From contig JAEZIQ010000117.1 in NCBI GenBank assembly GCA_023436605.1, positions 1 to 8,294 of the forward strand: a stretch of 8,294 nucleotides of DNA. The letters are read 5' to 3'. Positions 1 to 6,951 of the stretch are shown in pieces. This stretch comes from Actinomycetes bacterium (lineage in GTDB: Bacteria; Actinomycetota; Thermoleophilia; Solirubrobacterales; 70-9). The notes under the pieces were generated by a model. The model was not told where the DNA came from. It made no database searches and saw only the letters and a program-made list of their open reading frames with translations. Position numbers and translations under genes: made by a program. How positions within the stretch are numbered: position 1 is the first letter of the stretch; every line of letters begins with the position of its first letter.

Positions 1-2605
1 GCATCTCGGTGCTTGGGCAGCCGCCGTTGCTGGCGGTCTCGTACTCGCGGCTGGGCTGACCGCGGAGTGCGGTCGGCACCGGCAGGTCGGTGCCCTGGGC
101 ATCCTCGCCCGGGATCACCGGCAGGACCAGCTTCGAGGGCACTGCGCCACCGAGGCCGATGGTGTTGGTCGTGCTGCCGTCCTCCATGGTGGCGAAGTTC
201 CAGATCGTCCGGTCACCGCCGGGCGCCTGGATGTTCAGACGGATCTTCGATCCGGCCCGGAAGACATGGGCTGCCGGGTAGATCTGGACCCGGACCAGGT
301 TGTACTTGCCGCTCTCGAGCGGAGCGCTGTCTTCCTCGAGCCAGGTCTGAACCGGGTTGTACGGGGTCGACTCGGACTCGTCGATCGCACGGTGGGAGGT
401 CCTCAGCCAGCCGTTCTGGATGTAGGTCTCCTTGCCGTCCGGCCGGACCTCGGTCAGGGTCACCTGGAGGTCGGTGTTGGCCGCGGTCGACTTGAGGTAG
501 AGGTCAACGCTGGACGGGCCGGCGATGAATACATCCTGGGCCAGGGCCGGGCTGGTGTAGCCGAGACCCTTCCCATCGGCGACCGGTGCCCAGTCATACG
601 GCGGCTGAGCGAGCCAGGAATCACCCTGGGCGTTCGGGCCGAGCGTCTTCGCGGGGCGGGCCGACGGATCAGACACGTAGCTGTCCGAAGCTTCGGCACC
701 GGGCTGGGTGGTGCTGAGTGCGCCACCCTGGCCGAGGTAGTAGCTGGTCGGCTGGGTCGACGGGATCGGCCAGTCGGTAAAGCTGGTCTCCCAGGCAGCA
801 CCGATCGCACCGGGATCTCCGTCGATCGCGGCACCGTTGTCCATCAGGATGCGGATCCGCGGATCCTGCTTGAACTCTGCCTTCGCCGTAGCGACGTTCT
901 GCGGAGTGTTGGGCAGGTCGGCCCAGCGGGTCTGCTGGATCGGCAGGGCGCCGGCCGAAGCGATCTCGTTGTAGAGCGTGGCGCTGGCGCCCAGCACGAC
1001 GGGCGAGAGCTTCGGAATCCGTCCGTCGCCGACGAACAGGTTCATGAACTCGTTCCAGCGGGTGATCGTGCTCGGGCCGAGTGAGTCGACGTGAACGCCG
1101 TTCATCATGGTGACCCAGACGTTCTCGTTGGTCTTCGGGAGGTGCTTCACAGCCTCGGGCCAGTGCCCGCCGGTCTGCTCGTCCTGGAAGGCACCGACCC
1201 AGAAGATCGGCGCTTCGATGTTCTTGACCCAGGCCCCGGGCGAACGCTTCTCGAAGAGCTGCGGCGTGCGGTACGGGTTGTTCTCGATCTCGTCGTTGAA
1301 ATCGCGGGTCTGTAGGCGCAGCGCCTGGTTGTCGAGGCAGTGCTGCTTCTGCTCGCTCCTGAGCGGCTCGGGCACGTCCGGATCACCGGTGGTGCTGATG
1401 ATCTTCGACCAGGTCTGGCCACCGTCAGGGGCCGGCTGGGCGTCATTGGCACGCTCGCTGATCCAGCTGTAGGCGAAGCCGTTGTTGAAGATGCCGCCGG
1501 GGAAACCGGTGGCCTGGTAGATGTCATCAGTGACCGACAGCGGGGAAACGGCTGCCAGGTGCGGCGGCTGGGTGCCGGCGGTGAACAGCTGGGTGATCCC
1601 CGAGAAGGAGATGCCGCCCATGCCGACGCCGTCCTGGGCCCAGCTCTGGGCCGAGACGGTCTCGACCGCGTCGTATCCGTCATAGGTGGTGGGCCAGCCG
1701 AAGAGGTCGAAAGCACCACCCGAGCAGCCGGACCCACGCATCTGGACCGAAACGGTCGCAAAGTCGGTCAGCGGACCGATCAGCGACCCGACCGCGGTCG
1801 AGCTGGCCGGGGCCAGCGGATCGTTGCCGCCTCCGCCGAGGAAGGTGTTGAGGAGGTCGTGCGGCGCGGCGGTCTGGTAGCCCGAGTACTCGATGTAGGT
1901 CGGGAACGGACCGTCGGCCATCGTCTTGCCGAGCGGCAGACGCACGGTCATCGCCAGTTCGACGCCGTCACGCATGGTCACGTAGTTGAGCCCGGCCTTC
2001 AGCTTCTGGGAAGAGTAGAACGACTGCGGCGGATTTTCGCCGGGCGCCAGGACCTTGAACTTCTTGGTGCCCTGGACCGTGTTCTTGTTGATCCGGGTGC
2101 GGACCGAGTAGCCGGTTCCGGGCTTGATGTCGTAGAAGATCTTGGAGCCGAACTCGTCGGCGACACCCGTCGCGACCAGCTTCTCCTGGCCGTTGACCAG
2201 CATCAGGGCGGTTCCGGGCTCTGCGTCCTTCACGTACGCGTCACCGACGCTGCCGCGGGCCTCGTAGGGAGCGGAAGCGTTGCTCTGCGGAGCCAGCTTC
2301 TTGAGCTTGGTGTTGTAGCTCTTCTTGGCCTTCGTGATGCAGGATTTGCTCTTGCGCTTGGCCTTGCTGACCCGCTTGTTCGCCTTGCGGATCTTGGCCT
2401 TGTTCCGGGTCTTCTTCGCCTTGCGCGCCTGCTTCTTGGCAACGGTGACCTGCTTCTTGCACTGCTTGATCTGCTTGTCCCGCTGCTGCTTGAGCTTGAC
2501 GTACGGACTTGTTGCGGCGCCGGCTGACGTCGCCATGCCGCCAAGCAGGACGAGACCTGCGAGTACTGCGGCCAAGGCGGCCAGATACACCCGAATGCTA
2601 CGCAT
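1..2605 (-). CDS. Secreted CocE/NonD-family serine hydrolase (X-Pro dipeptidyl-peptidase S15 type), 3' end outside window
   Basis: 868 codons are visible with no stop, so the C-terminus is cut by the window edge, probably by little, because the PepX_C domain looks almost complete. Start ATG 2605-2603 follows GGAGG at 5 nt. Residues 1-30 form a Sec signal peptide (cleavage near AGA|AT). Residues 36-104 are a Lys/Arg-rich, probably helical segment with Cys49 and Cys89. Residues ~110-180 look like a small beta domain (PGTGYSVRT). The alpha/beta hydrolase core follows: Tyr240/Tyr243 (EYSGY, likely oxyanion region), MRGSGCSGG, nucleophile Ser333 in GISFSG, Asp475 in FQDEQTGG and His505 in NGVHVDSL. 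The C-terminal jelly-roll PepX_C domain runs from ~690 onward and ends with LRGQPSREY. Family members hydrolyse esters or amides (cocaine esterase, alpha-amino acid ester hydrolase, X-Pro peptidase); the substrate here is unknown. It should act outside the membrane. It has its own promoter, so a link to the sulfonate operon is not shown. Confidence 0.93.
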   Translation of the reverse strand, partial: MRSIRVYLAALAAVLAGLVLLGGMATSAGAATSPYVKLKQQRDKQIKQCKKQVTVAKKQARKAKKTRNKAKIRKANKRVSKAKRKSKSCITKAKKSYNTKLKKLAPQSNASAPYEARGSVGDAYVKDAEPGTALMLVNGQEKLVATGVADEFGSKIFYDIKPGTGYSVRTRINKNTVQGTKKFKVLAPGENPPQSFYSSQKLKAGLNYVTMRDGVELAMTVRLPLGKTMADGPFPTYIEYSGYQTAAPHDLLNTFLGGGGNDPLAPASSTAVGSLIGPLTDFATVSVQMRGSGCSGGAFDLFGWPTTYDGYDAVETVSAQSWAQDGVGMGGISFSGITQLFTAGTQPPHLAAVSPLSVTDDIYQATGFPGGIFNNGFAYSWISERANDAQPAPDGGQTWSKIISTTGDPDVPEPLRSEQKQHCLDNQALRLQTRDFNDEIENNPYRTPQLFEKRSPGAWVKNIEAPIFWVGAFQDEQTGGHWPEAVKHLPKTNENVWVTMMNGVHVDSLGPSTITRWNEFMNLFVGDGRIPKLSPVVLGASATLYNEIASAGALPIQQTRWADLPNTPQNVATAKAEFKQDPRIRILMDNGAAIDGDPGAIGAAWETSFTDWPIPSTQPTSYYLGQGGALSTTQPGAEASDSYVSDPSARPAKTLGPNAQGDSWLAQPPYDWAPVADGKGLGYTSPALAQDVFIAGPSSVDLYLKSTAANTDLQVTLTEVRPDGKETYIQNGWLRTSHRAIDESESTPYNPVQTWLEEDSAPLESGKYNLVRVQIYPAAHVFRAGSKIRLNIQAPGGDRTIWNFATMEDGSTTNTIGLGGAVPSKLVLPVIPGEDAQGTDLPVPTALRGQPSREYETASNGGCPSTEM

Positions 2606-2610
2606 GCGTT

Positions 2611-2615
2611 CCTCC
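2611..2615 (-). promoter_or_regulatory. Shine-Dalgarno site of the CocE-family hydrolase
   Basis: The minus strand reads GGAGG, 5 nt before ATG 2605-2603. This is the best ribosome binding site in the window and fixes the hydrolase start. Confidence 0.85.
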
Positions 2616-2656
2616 ATCCCAATTTTCCGATTCGTGGGAGCACGTCCATGTCTCCC

Positions 2657-2675
2657 GTGGAAGACGTTCTTCCAC
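2657..2675 (-). other. Small hairpin in the hydrolase 5' leader
   Basis: A perfect 7-bp inverted repeat (2657-2663 with 2669-2675, arm GTGGAAG) encloses a 5-nt loop. It lies between the predicted transcription start (~2683) and the hydrolase ATG. No T-run follows on either strand, so it is not a canonical terminator. It may be leader structure or weak 3' structure for the upstream gene. Confidence 0.45.
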
Positions 2676-2689
2676 TCCCTGCCAACGAG

Positions 2690-2718
2690 ACTATACGGAA
2701 ATTCAGACGGTTTGTGAA
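2690..2718 (-). promoter_or_regulatory. Sigma-70/SigA-like promoter for the hydrolase gene
   Basis: On the minus strand TTCACA (2718-2713) lies exactly 17 bp before TATAGT (2695-2690). Each hexamer matches the housekeeping consensus at 5 of 6 bases with ideal spacing. The -35 box overlaps the last codons of the membrane-protein gene. The predicted start near 2683 leaves a leader of about 78 nt before ATG 2605. This implies that the hydrolase can be transcribed independently of the sulfonate operon. Confidence 0.65.
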
Positions 2719-3842
2719 CGTGGGGGTTTCTCAGACGACCCGTCGGCCCCGGCCAGGTCCGCCTGGCCCAGCCCACCGAACCGGAACTTGGTGTCGTCCT
2801 CCTGGCTCGCGAGCACCGACACGGAGGCGAAGAGAATCAGGTCGAGAGCCAGCCCGAATACGGCTGCGAACTGAGACTCGATGAAGATGAAGACGCGGGT
2901 CACGAAGATCGAGACCAGCAGCGCCCGGATGAAATAGCGGTACGCATTCTTCCGGTGGTCCCGTTTCATCGACCACGCCCCAAGCAGGACCAGGACCACT
3001 GAAACCAGGGCAGAAAGGGATTCGAGCGAACCGAAAACGCCCGGGTCAACCCGCGGACCGATGTCGTCCTGCGACCCCCCGAGGTCTAAGTCGATCGCCA
3101 CCACCGAGAGCAGGGTGGTTACCGCCCAGAATGTAATAACCGCGTTCACGAGAGTCGGGAAGTACGACCGCTTCGTGAGGGCCTCGACCCAATCACGGAT
3201 CCGGTTGCCGAACTGGGCCAGGCGCGATGCCGGATGGCTGGGAGCGATCGTGGCCTGTTTGAACATCTCCCGCGCCTTCGCGACCATCGGGTCCGACTGG
3301 TCCGCCATCTCCAGCAGTCGTTCGGCCCGCTCGGCCTCCAATTGGCGAAACTCGCCGATCGCCGTTCCCGGCAGGAGCGAAAGCGCGTTGGCAAGCGCCG
3401 CCTGCGGGCCAAGTTCCTGACGCCGCGACAGCTCCCTGATGATCAGGAACATGACCACGAAGATCAGGTAGATCAGTCCGGCTGCCGGCTTGAAGAAGTA
3501 GTTGTTGTCCTGGGTTATGAACTTGCCCAGTTCGTCGATGAAAAAGCCGAAGCCGATCCCGCCGAGAATCGCCATCACGTGCCGGCTCCAGCGGTTGAGG
3601 TAGATCTGCCCGATCCAGAGCGAGATCACCATGAAGAGCCCACCCCAGAGGAGGTGGGCGATGTGCAGTCCTCCCCCGCCGAGTTCCGGATAGTTGGTCA
3701 ACCAGAGCTGGGTCCGGATGACCAGGATCGTCGTGATCGCTGACATCAGGAACCACTCCAGCTTCTGGACGGAGTCGAACCTCGTGACCGGGTTGTTGAT
3801 CAGCCGGTTGAGATCCTTCTTTTCCGGGTGGGTCAGCGTCAC
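2703..3842 (-). CDS. Polytopic membrane protein of unknown function, translationally coupled to ssuD
   Basis: 379 aa starting at GTG 3842-3840. This codon overlaps the ssuD stop (GTGA, 4 nt), and no clear Shine-Dalgarno site is present, so coupling is likely. A longer frame continues upstream but only as an out-of-frame reading through conserved ssuD, so I reject it. Hydrophobic segments: ~31-48, 59-82, 88-105, 120-137, 230-252, 273-291 and one or two in 303-345, giving about 7-8 helices. A soluble loop at ~139-228 is rich in Glu, Arg and Ala and probably helical. Polar residues sit in or beside membrane segments: R43, H60 and H63 (LHIAH), D103/E104/K107 (FIDELGKF), and D112/N113 before YFFKP. 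The C-terminus (~346-379) is polar. I do not recognise the family and it is not an obvious TauE/SafE sulfite exporter. Operon position suggests a sulfonate- or sulfite-related role, by inference only. Confidence 0.85.
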   Translation of the reverse strand: MTLTHPEKKDLNRLINNPVTRFDSVQKLEWFLMSAITTILVIRTQLWLTNYPELGGGGLHIAHLLWGGLFMVISLWIGQIYLNRWSRHVMAILGGIGFGFFIDELGKFITQDNNYFFKPAAGLIYLIFVVMFLIIRELSRRQELGPQAALANALSLLPGTAIGEFRQLEAERAERLLEMADQSDPMVAKAREMFKQATIAPSHPASRLAQFGNRIRDWVEALTKRSYFPTLVNAVITFWAVTTLLSVVAIDLDLGGSQDDIGPRVDPGVFGSLESLSALVSVVLVLLGAWSMKRDHRKNAYRYFIRALLVSIFVTRVFIFIESQFAAVFGLALDLILFASVSVLASQEDDTKFRFGGLGQADLAGADGSSEKPPRSQTV

Positions 3843-4969
3843 ACGGCGACAGTAGCTGCGTCGAGCAGCGGCCGCACGTTTTCGCCGAAGTTGAGAGCTT
3901 CCTCCAGATGGGGATAGCCGGAGAGAATGAATTCGTCGATCCCGATTTCGCGGTACTCGAGCAGGCGTTCGGCTACCTGTTCGTGGCTGCCGACGATCGC
4001 AGTTCCGGCGCCTTCGCGGACCAGGCCGACCCCGGCCCAGAGGTTGGGCGCAATCACCAAGGCGTCGCGATCGATGTCGTCGCTGTCCTCGGAATGACTG
4101 AGATCGGTCATGCGGGCCTGGGCGGTCGATTCCATGCGACTGAACTTCTCGCGCGCAGCGGCAACCTGCTCCGGGTCGATCGCCTCGAGAATACGGTCGG
4201 CCTCCAGCCAGGCTTCCTCTTCGGTGTCGCGGCTGATCACGTGGATCCTGAGACCACACCTGATCTCGCGGCCGCACGCCTCGGCCTTCTCCTTGACCGG
4301 CACGAGACGCTCGGCGACGGTTTCAACCGGCTCGCCCCAGGTCAACCAGGTGTCGGCGTACCTGCCGGCAACCTCGAGCGCCGGCGGCGAAGCGCCACCG
4401 AAGTACACGCGCGGGGCTCCGATCTCTTCGAGGCCGAGGCGCAGGCCGCCCTGCTCGAGATGAAAGAACTCGCCCTCGTGGTCATAGATCTCACCCGACC
4501 AGGACCGTTTCACCACCTCGAGGAATTCGCCGGTGCGGCGGTAGCGGGTCTCCTTGTCGAGGAAGTCGCCAAAGGACTTCTGCTCGACCGGGTCGCCGCC
4601 AGTGACCACGTTGAGCAGCAGGCGACCACCGGTCAACCGCTGGAAGGTTGCAGCCTGGTGGGCCGCCCAGGCGGGGGCGATCGCATCGGGCCGGAAGGCG
4701 ACGATGAACTTGAGCTTGTCGGTGTGCTGGGCGACTGCGGCGCAGGTGACCCAGGCGTCCTCGCAACCGGAGCCGGTCGGTGTCAAGACCCCTTCGAAGC
4801 CGGCCCGTTCGGCGGCTTGCGCGACCTCGGTGAGGTATGCCACATCGGCGGGACGCGACATCGCGGTCTGACCGAGGCGATCGATCACGTTGGTGACGTT
4901 GCGCCCGTCGCCGGAGGTCGGAAGAAACCAGTGCCAGCGAGGCTCGGGGCGGTTATCTGAGTCGGACAA
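3839..4969 (-). CDS. ssuD: FMNH2-dependent alkanesulfonate monooxygenase (SsuD, luciferase-like family)
   Basis: 376 aa (E. coli SsuD: 381). Two-component flavin monooxygenase; with FMNH2 and O2 it cleaves the C-S bond of sulfonates to aldehyde plus sulfite, in the cytoplasm. Similarity to remembered E. coli SsuD spans the full length: WFLPTSGDG, TGSGCEDAW, RLTGGRLLLNVVTGGDP, YFGGASPP, TWGEP, GLRIHV, NLWAGVGLVREGAG and LSGYPHLEEA. Residues matching the E. coli active site are Cys69 (C54), Arg241 (R226), His243 (H228), Arg318 (R297) and Tyr352 (Y331). The start must be TTG 4969-4967: it is the only start codon between the in-frame tauB stop and the first conserved residues, and AAGGA lies 7 nt upstream. 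It has a 3-nt gap to tauB and a 4-nt overlap with the next gene. The reductase partner SsuE is not in the window. Another member of the class, such as a methanesulfonate or dimethylsulfone monooxygenase, is less likely. Confidence 0.95.
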   Translation of the reverse strand: MSDSDNRPEPRWHWFLPTSGDGRNVTNVIDRLGQTAMSRPADVAYLTEVAQAAERAGFEGVLTPTGSGCEDAWVTCAAVAQHTDKLKFIVAFRPDAIAPAWAAHQAATFQRLTGGRLLLNVVTGGDPVEQKSFGDFLDKETRYRRTGEFLEVVKRSWSGEIYDHEGEFFHLEQGGLRLGLEEIGAPRVYFGGASPPALEVAGRYADTWLTWGEPVETVAERLVPVKEKAEACGREIRCGLRIHVISRDTEEEAWLEADRILEAIDPEQVAAAREKFSRMESTAQARMTDLSHSEDSDDIDRDALVIAPNLWAGVGLVREGAGTAIVGSHEQVAERLLEYREIGIDEFILSGYPHLEEALNFGENVRPLLDAATVAV

Positions 4970-4972
4970 AGG

Positions 4973-5839
4973 TCATTCCTTTCCAGAGTGGCCGATCGTG
5001 TCGCGCACCTTGCGCTTCAGATCGAGGAAGGCTGTCGAGTCGCGAACCGAGCGGCGAACGTCTCCCCCGGTATCGGCGCCGTAGGAGCCTATCGGCAGGT
5101 CGAGCAGGATGCGACCGGGACGGTCCCCCATCACCACCACCCGCGTGCCGAGATAGAGCGCTTCGTCGACACCGTGGGTGACGAAGACGATCGTCGCCTG
5201 ACTCTTCTTCCAGATTTCGAGAATTTCGTCCTGGAGCCGCTCGCGGGTGATCGCGTCCAGCGCCCCGAAGGGTTCGTCCATGAGGATGATCGCCGGATCG
5301 GTAGCGAGAGCCCGGGCGATCGAGCAGCGCTGCTGCATGCCGCCGGAAAGCTCCCAGGTCTTCTTGTCGGCCGCGTCGGAGAGGCCGACCATTTCCAGCA
5401 GGCGGTCGGAGATCTCGCGGCGTTCGGATTTCCTGACCCCGGCCAGCCTGGGGCCGAGTTCGACGTTGCCCCGGACGGAAAGCCAGGGAAAAAGATTGGA
5501 GTGCTGGAACACGACGGCGCGGTCGCCACCCGGCCGGGAGACTTTCTCGCCGTCAACGACCACCTGGCCGCCCTCGGGAAACTCAAAGCCGGCGATCAGC
5601 TTCAGAAGGGTCGTCTTGCCGCAACCGGAGGGCCCGACCAGGCAGACGAATTCACCTGGCTCGATCGCCAGGCTGAGATCATCGATGACCGGATCGGCGT
5701 CCCGCCCATAGCGGTGCACGATGTTGGCCAGCGAAATGCGGCCTGCCGTGCCCGGCCGGTGACCGGGCACGGCAAGCTGCGAAGCACCGGACTCTTCAGC
5801 GAGTCCGGTGCTTTCCGCATCTTCGGAGACGAGGCTCAA
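4973..5839 (-). CDS. tauB: Sulfonate ABC transporter ATP-binding protein (TauB/SsuB type)
   Basis: 288 aa from TTG 5839-5837, overlapping the tauA stop by 4 nt (TTGA). Hydrolyses ATP to drive sulfonate import with TauC. Motifs: Walker A 69-77 (GPSGCGKTT), Q-loop Gln112 (VVFQHSNLFPW), signature LSGGMQQR 164-171, Walker B IILMDEP 184-190, D-loop GALD 192-195, switch His222 (VTHG). The match to remembered E. coli TauB (LIAGF, RPGGDRAVVFQ, LAGV) is closer than to SsuB. The ABC core begins at residue ~35; E. coli homologues have only a few residues before it. The first 34 codons are low in conservation and contain two strong hairpins, so the true start may be GTG 5770-5768 (265 aa), although that codon lies inside one hairpin and lacks a clear Shine-Dalgarno site. 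The 3' end is separated from ssuD by one stop codon and one sense codon in the same frame. Confidence 0.93.
   Translation of the reverse strand: MSLVSEDAESTGLAEESGASQLAVPGHRPGTAGRISLANIVHRYGRDADPVIDDLSLAIEPGEFVCLVGPSGCGKTTLLKLIAGFEFPEGGQVVVDGEKVSRPGGDRAVVFQHSNLFPWLSVRGNVELGPRLAGVRKSERREISDRLLEMVGLSDAADKKTWELSGGMQQRCSIARALATDPAIILMDEPFGALDAITRERLQDEILEIWKKSQATIVFVTHGVDEALYLGTRVVVMGDRPGRILLDLPIGSYGADTGGDVRRSVRDSTAFLDLKRKVRDTIGHSGKE
4977..4981 (-). promoter_or_regulatory. Ribosome binding site of ssuD inside the tauB 3' end
   Basis: The minus strand reads AAGGA within GGAAAGGAA, 7 nt before TTG 4969-4967. It lies in the last codons of tauB. An out-of-frame ATG at 4976-4974 is closer but hits a stop after seven codons, so the TTG is the functional start. 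Confidence 0.6.
5744..5774 (-). other. Perfect 12-bp hairpin at the 5' end of tauB
   Basis: Arms 5744-5755 and 5763-5774 are perfect reverse complements (arm TGCCGTGCCCGG) around a 7-nt loop. The structure contains the alternative tauB start GTG 5770-5768. If translated it encodes part of the non-conserved N-terminal stretch. No T-run follows it. Confidence 0.8.
5782..5813 (-). other. Perfect 13-bp hairpin at the tauA-tauB junction
   Basis: Arms 5782-5794 and 5801-5813 are perfect reverse complements (arm AAGCACCGGACTC) with a 6-nt loop. It begins 22 nt after the tauA stop on the transcript and is separated by 7 nt from the next hairpin (5744-5774). It has the stem length of an intrinsic terminator but no T-run. 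It could protect or partly end the tauA message. Confidence 0.8.
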
Positions 5840-6951
5840 CCGCCCGTCACCGCATTCACGTACTGCGGAGCCAGCGCGTCCTTGAACAGCTGCGGCTCGG
5901 CCTGACCTTCGAGCTGACCGAGCTCGGCCAGGAACTCGGCGGTCGACTGCAGCGCGGTCGCGAGCTCGCCCGGGGCGGCCTCGGTGCCGAGGAACTCCGG
6001 AGCTGCCTGCTCCGCGGCGGTCAGGAACTCGAGACCCTTGCTCTGCTCGAGAGCCTCGGCCGGCGGGATGCTGAGCTCGGCGCCGATCACCTTGGCAGCA
6101 GCCTGGGGGTCGGACTTGTAGAGCTCGACGGCCTTGTTCTGGGTGTCGACCCAGGTCTGGACCGCAGCCGGGTACTGGTCGGCGAAGTCGTTGGTGACGA
6201 CAGCCAGGTCGGCGGTCAGCGCACCCTGCTTGGCAAGGTTGGCGCTGTCTTCGATGATCGTGCCGCCGTCCTTGACCAGTTCGGCCAGGGTCGGGTTCCA
6301 GACGTACGCGCCGTCGATGTCGCCACGGGTCCAGGCCGCGAGGATCGCGTCCGGCTCGAGGTCGACGATCTTGACGTCACTCGGCTCGAGACCGGCGTTC
6401 TTGATCGCGGTCAGGAGGCTGTAGTGAGTGGTCGATGCCAACGGAGCGGCAATGGTCTTGCCTTTGAGTCCGGCGACGTCGGTGATCCCGGAGTCAGCGG
6501 TCACGGCCAGCGACTCGGCCTTGCCGATCACGTCGTGAATCCACGGAACCTTGTAGCCGATGTCCTTCGAGATGCCGTTCGAAACGGGAGCCGAACCGGC
6601 CAGACCGAAGTCGATGCTGCCAGCGGCGATCGCGGTGTTCACGTCACCACCGGAGTCGAACTTGACCCACTTGATCGTGCTGTCGGGGAACGCTTCCTCG
6701 AGCCAGCCCTCGCCCTTGACGATCAGGTCGCCGTTCGGGATCAGCTGGTAGCCGATGCGGATCTCACTCGGTGCATCGGTCGAGGCGGTATCGGTGCTCT
6801 CGGTCGAGGATGCTGTCGCTTCGTCGGTGCTGTCCGAGCTCGAATCGTCCGAGCCGCCGCAGGCGACCAGGCCAAAGGCGGCCAGGATCATGGCCAGAAC
6901 CAGAAGCAGCTTCAGGTTGCGTACTGGTGAGTTGGGGTGAGTCATGTTCAT
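5836..6951 (-). CDS. tauA: Sulfonate/taurine ABC transporter substrate-binding lipoprotein (TauA type)
   Basis: 371 aa. Captures sulfonate outside the membrane and delivers it to TauC. Residues 1-31 form a lipoprotein signal with lipobox LVAC (Cys31), followed by a Ser/Thr/Asp-rich linker to ~62. The mature domain matches remembered E. coli TauA in several blocks: WVKFDSGGDVNTAIAAGSID, GSAPV, STTHYSLLTAIKNAGL and AAWTRGDIDGAYVWNP. The STTHYSLL block and DIDGAYVW favour TauA over SsuA, so taurine or a close analogue is the likely ligand; I infer this from family resemblance. Start is ATG 6951-6949, with a second ATG two codons later; AGGGAGG lies 12 nt upstream. It is the second gene of the operon, 102 nt after tauC, and its stop overlaps the tauB start. 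The unusually strong hairpins just downstream could raise its level relative to the membrane components. Confidence 0.95.
   Translation of the reverse strand: MNMTHPNSPVRNLKLLLVLAMILAAFGLVACGGSDDSSSDSTDEATASSTESTDTASTDAPSEIRIGYQLIPNGDLIVKGEGWLEEAFPDSTIKWVKFDSGGDVNTAIAAGSIDFGLAGSAPVSNGISKDIGYKVPWIHDVIGKAESLAVTADSGITDVAGLKGKTIAAPLASTTHYSLLTAIKNAGLEPSDVKIVDLEPDAILAAWTRGDIDGAYVWNPTLAELVKDGGTIIEDSANLAKQGALTADLAVVTNDFADQYPAAVQTWVDTQNKAVELYKSDPQAAAKVIGAELSIPPAEALEQSKGLEFLTAAEQAAPEFLGTEAAPGELATALQSTAEFLAELGQLEGQAEPQLFKDALAPQYVNAVTGG

Noticed and set aside
2325..2470. Hydrophobic plus-strand peptide resembling a membrane protein
   Set aside because: It is the complement of the Lys-rich hydrolase segment: AAG codons read as CTT/TTC-like codons in reverse, producing artificial Leu and Phe runs.
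266..2527. Long plus-strand open frames (272 and 395 codons) opposite the hydrolase gene
   Set aside because: They are complements of a conserved catalytic-triad hydrolase frame in GC-rich DNA, show no family motifs and have biased composition typical of antisense readings.
2657..2675. Rho-independent terminator after the membrane-protein gene
   Set aside because: The stem is only 7 bp, it lies downstream of the candidate promoter, and no T-run follows on either strand.
3843..4277. N-terminal extension of the membrane protein into ssuD (524-aa version)
   Set aside because: The added residues are an out-of-frame reading through conserved ssuD sequence and are very Arg/Pro/Gly-rich. The GTGA overlap at 3842 is a far better start.
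3908..4960. 350-codon plus-strand open frame
   Set aside because: It lies entirely opposite ssuD, whose active-site residues are intact, and has no recognisable motif or ribosome binding site.
5782..5813. Canonical intrinsic terminator between tauA and tauB
   Set aside because: The stem is ideal but no U-tract follows on the transcript, and tauB and ssuD need read-through unless another promoter exists. Kept as a structured element of unknown role.
4988..5905. 305-codon plus-strand open frame
   Set aside because: Antisense of the tauB gene with complete ABC motifs; no independent support.
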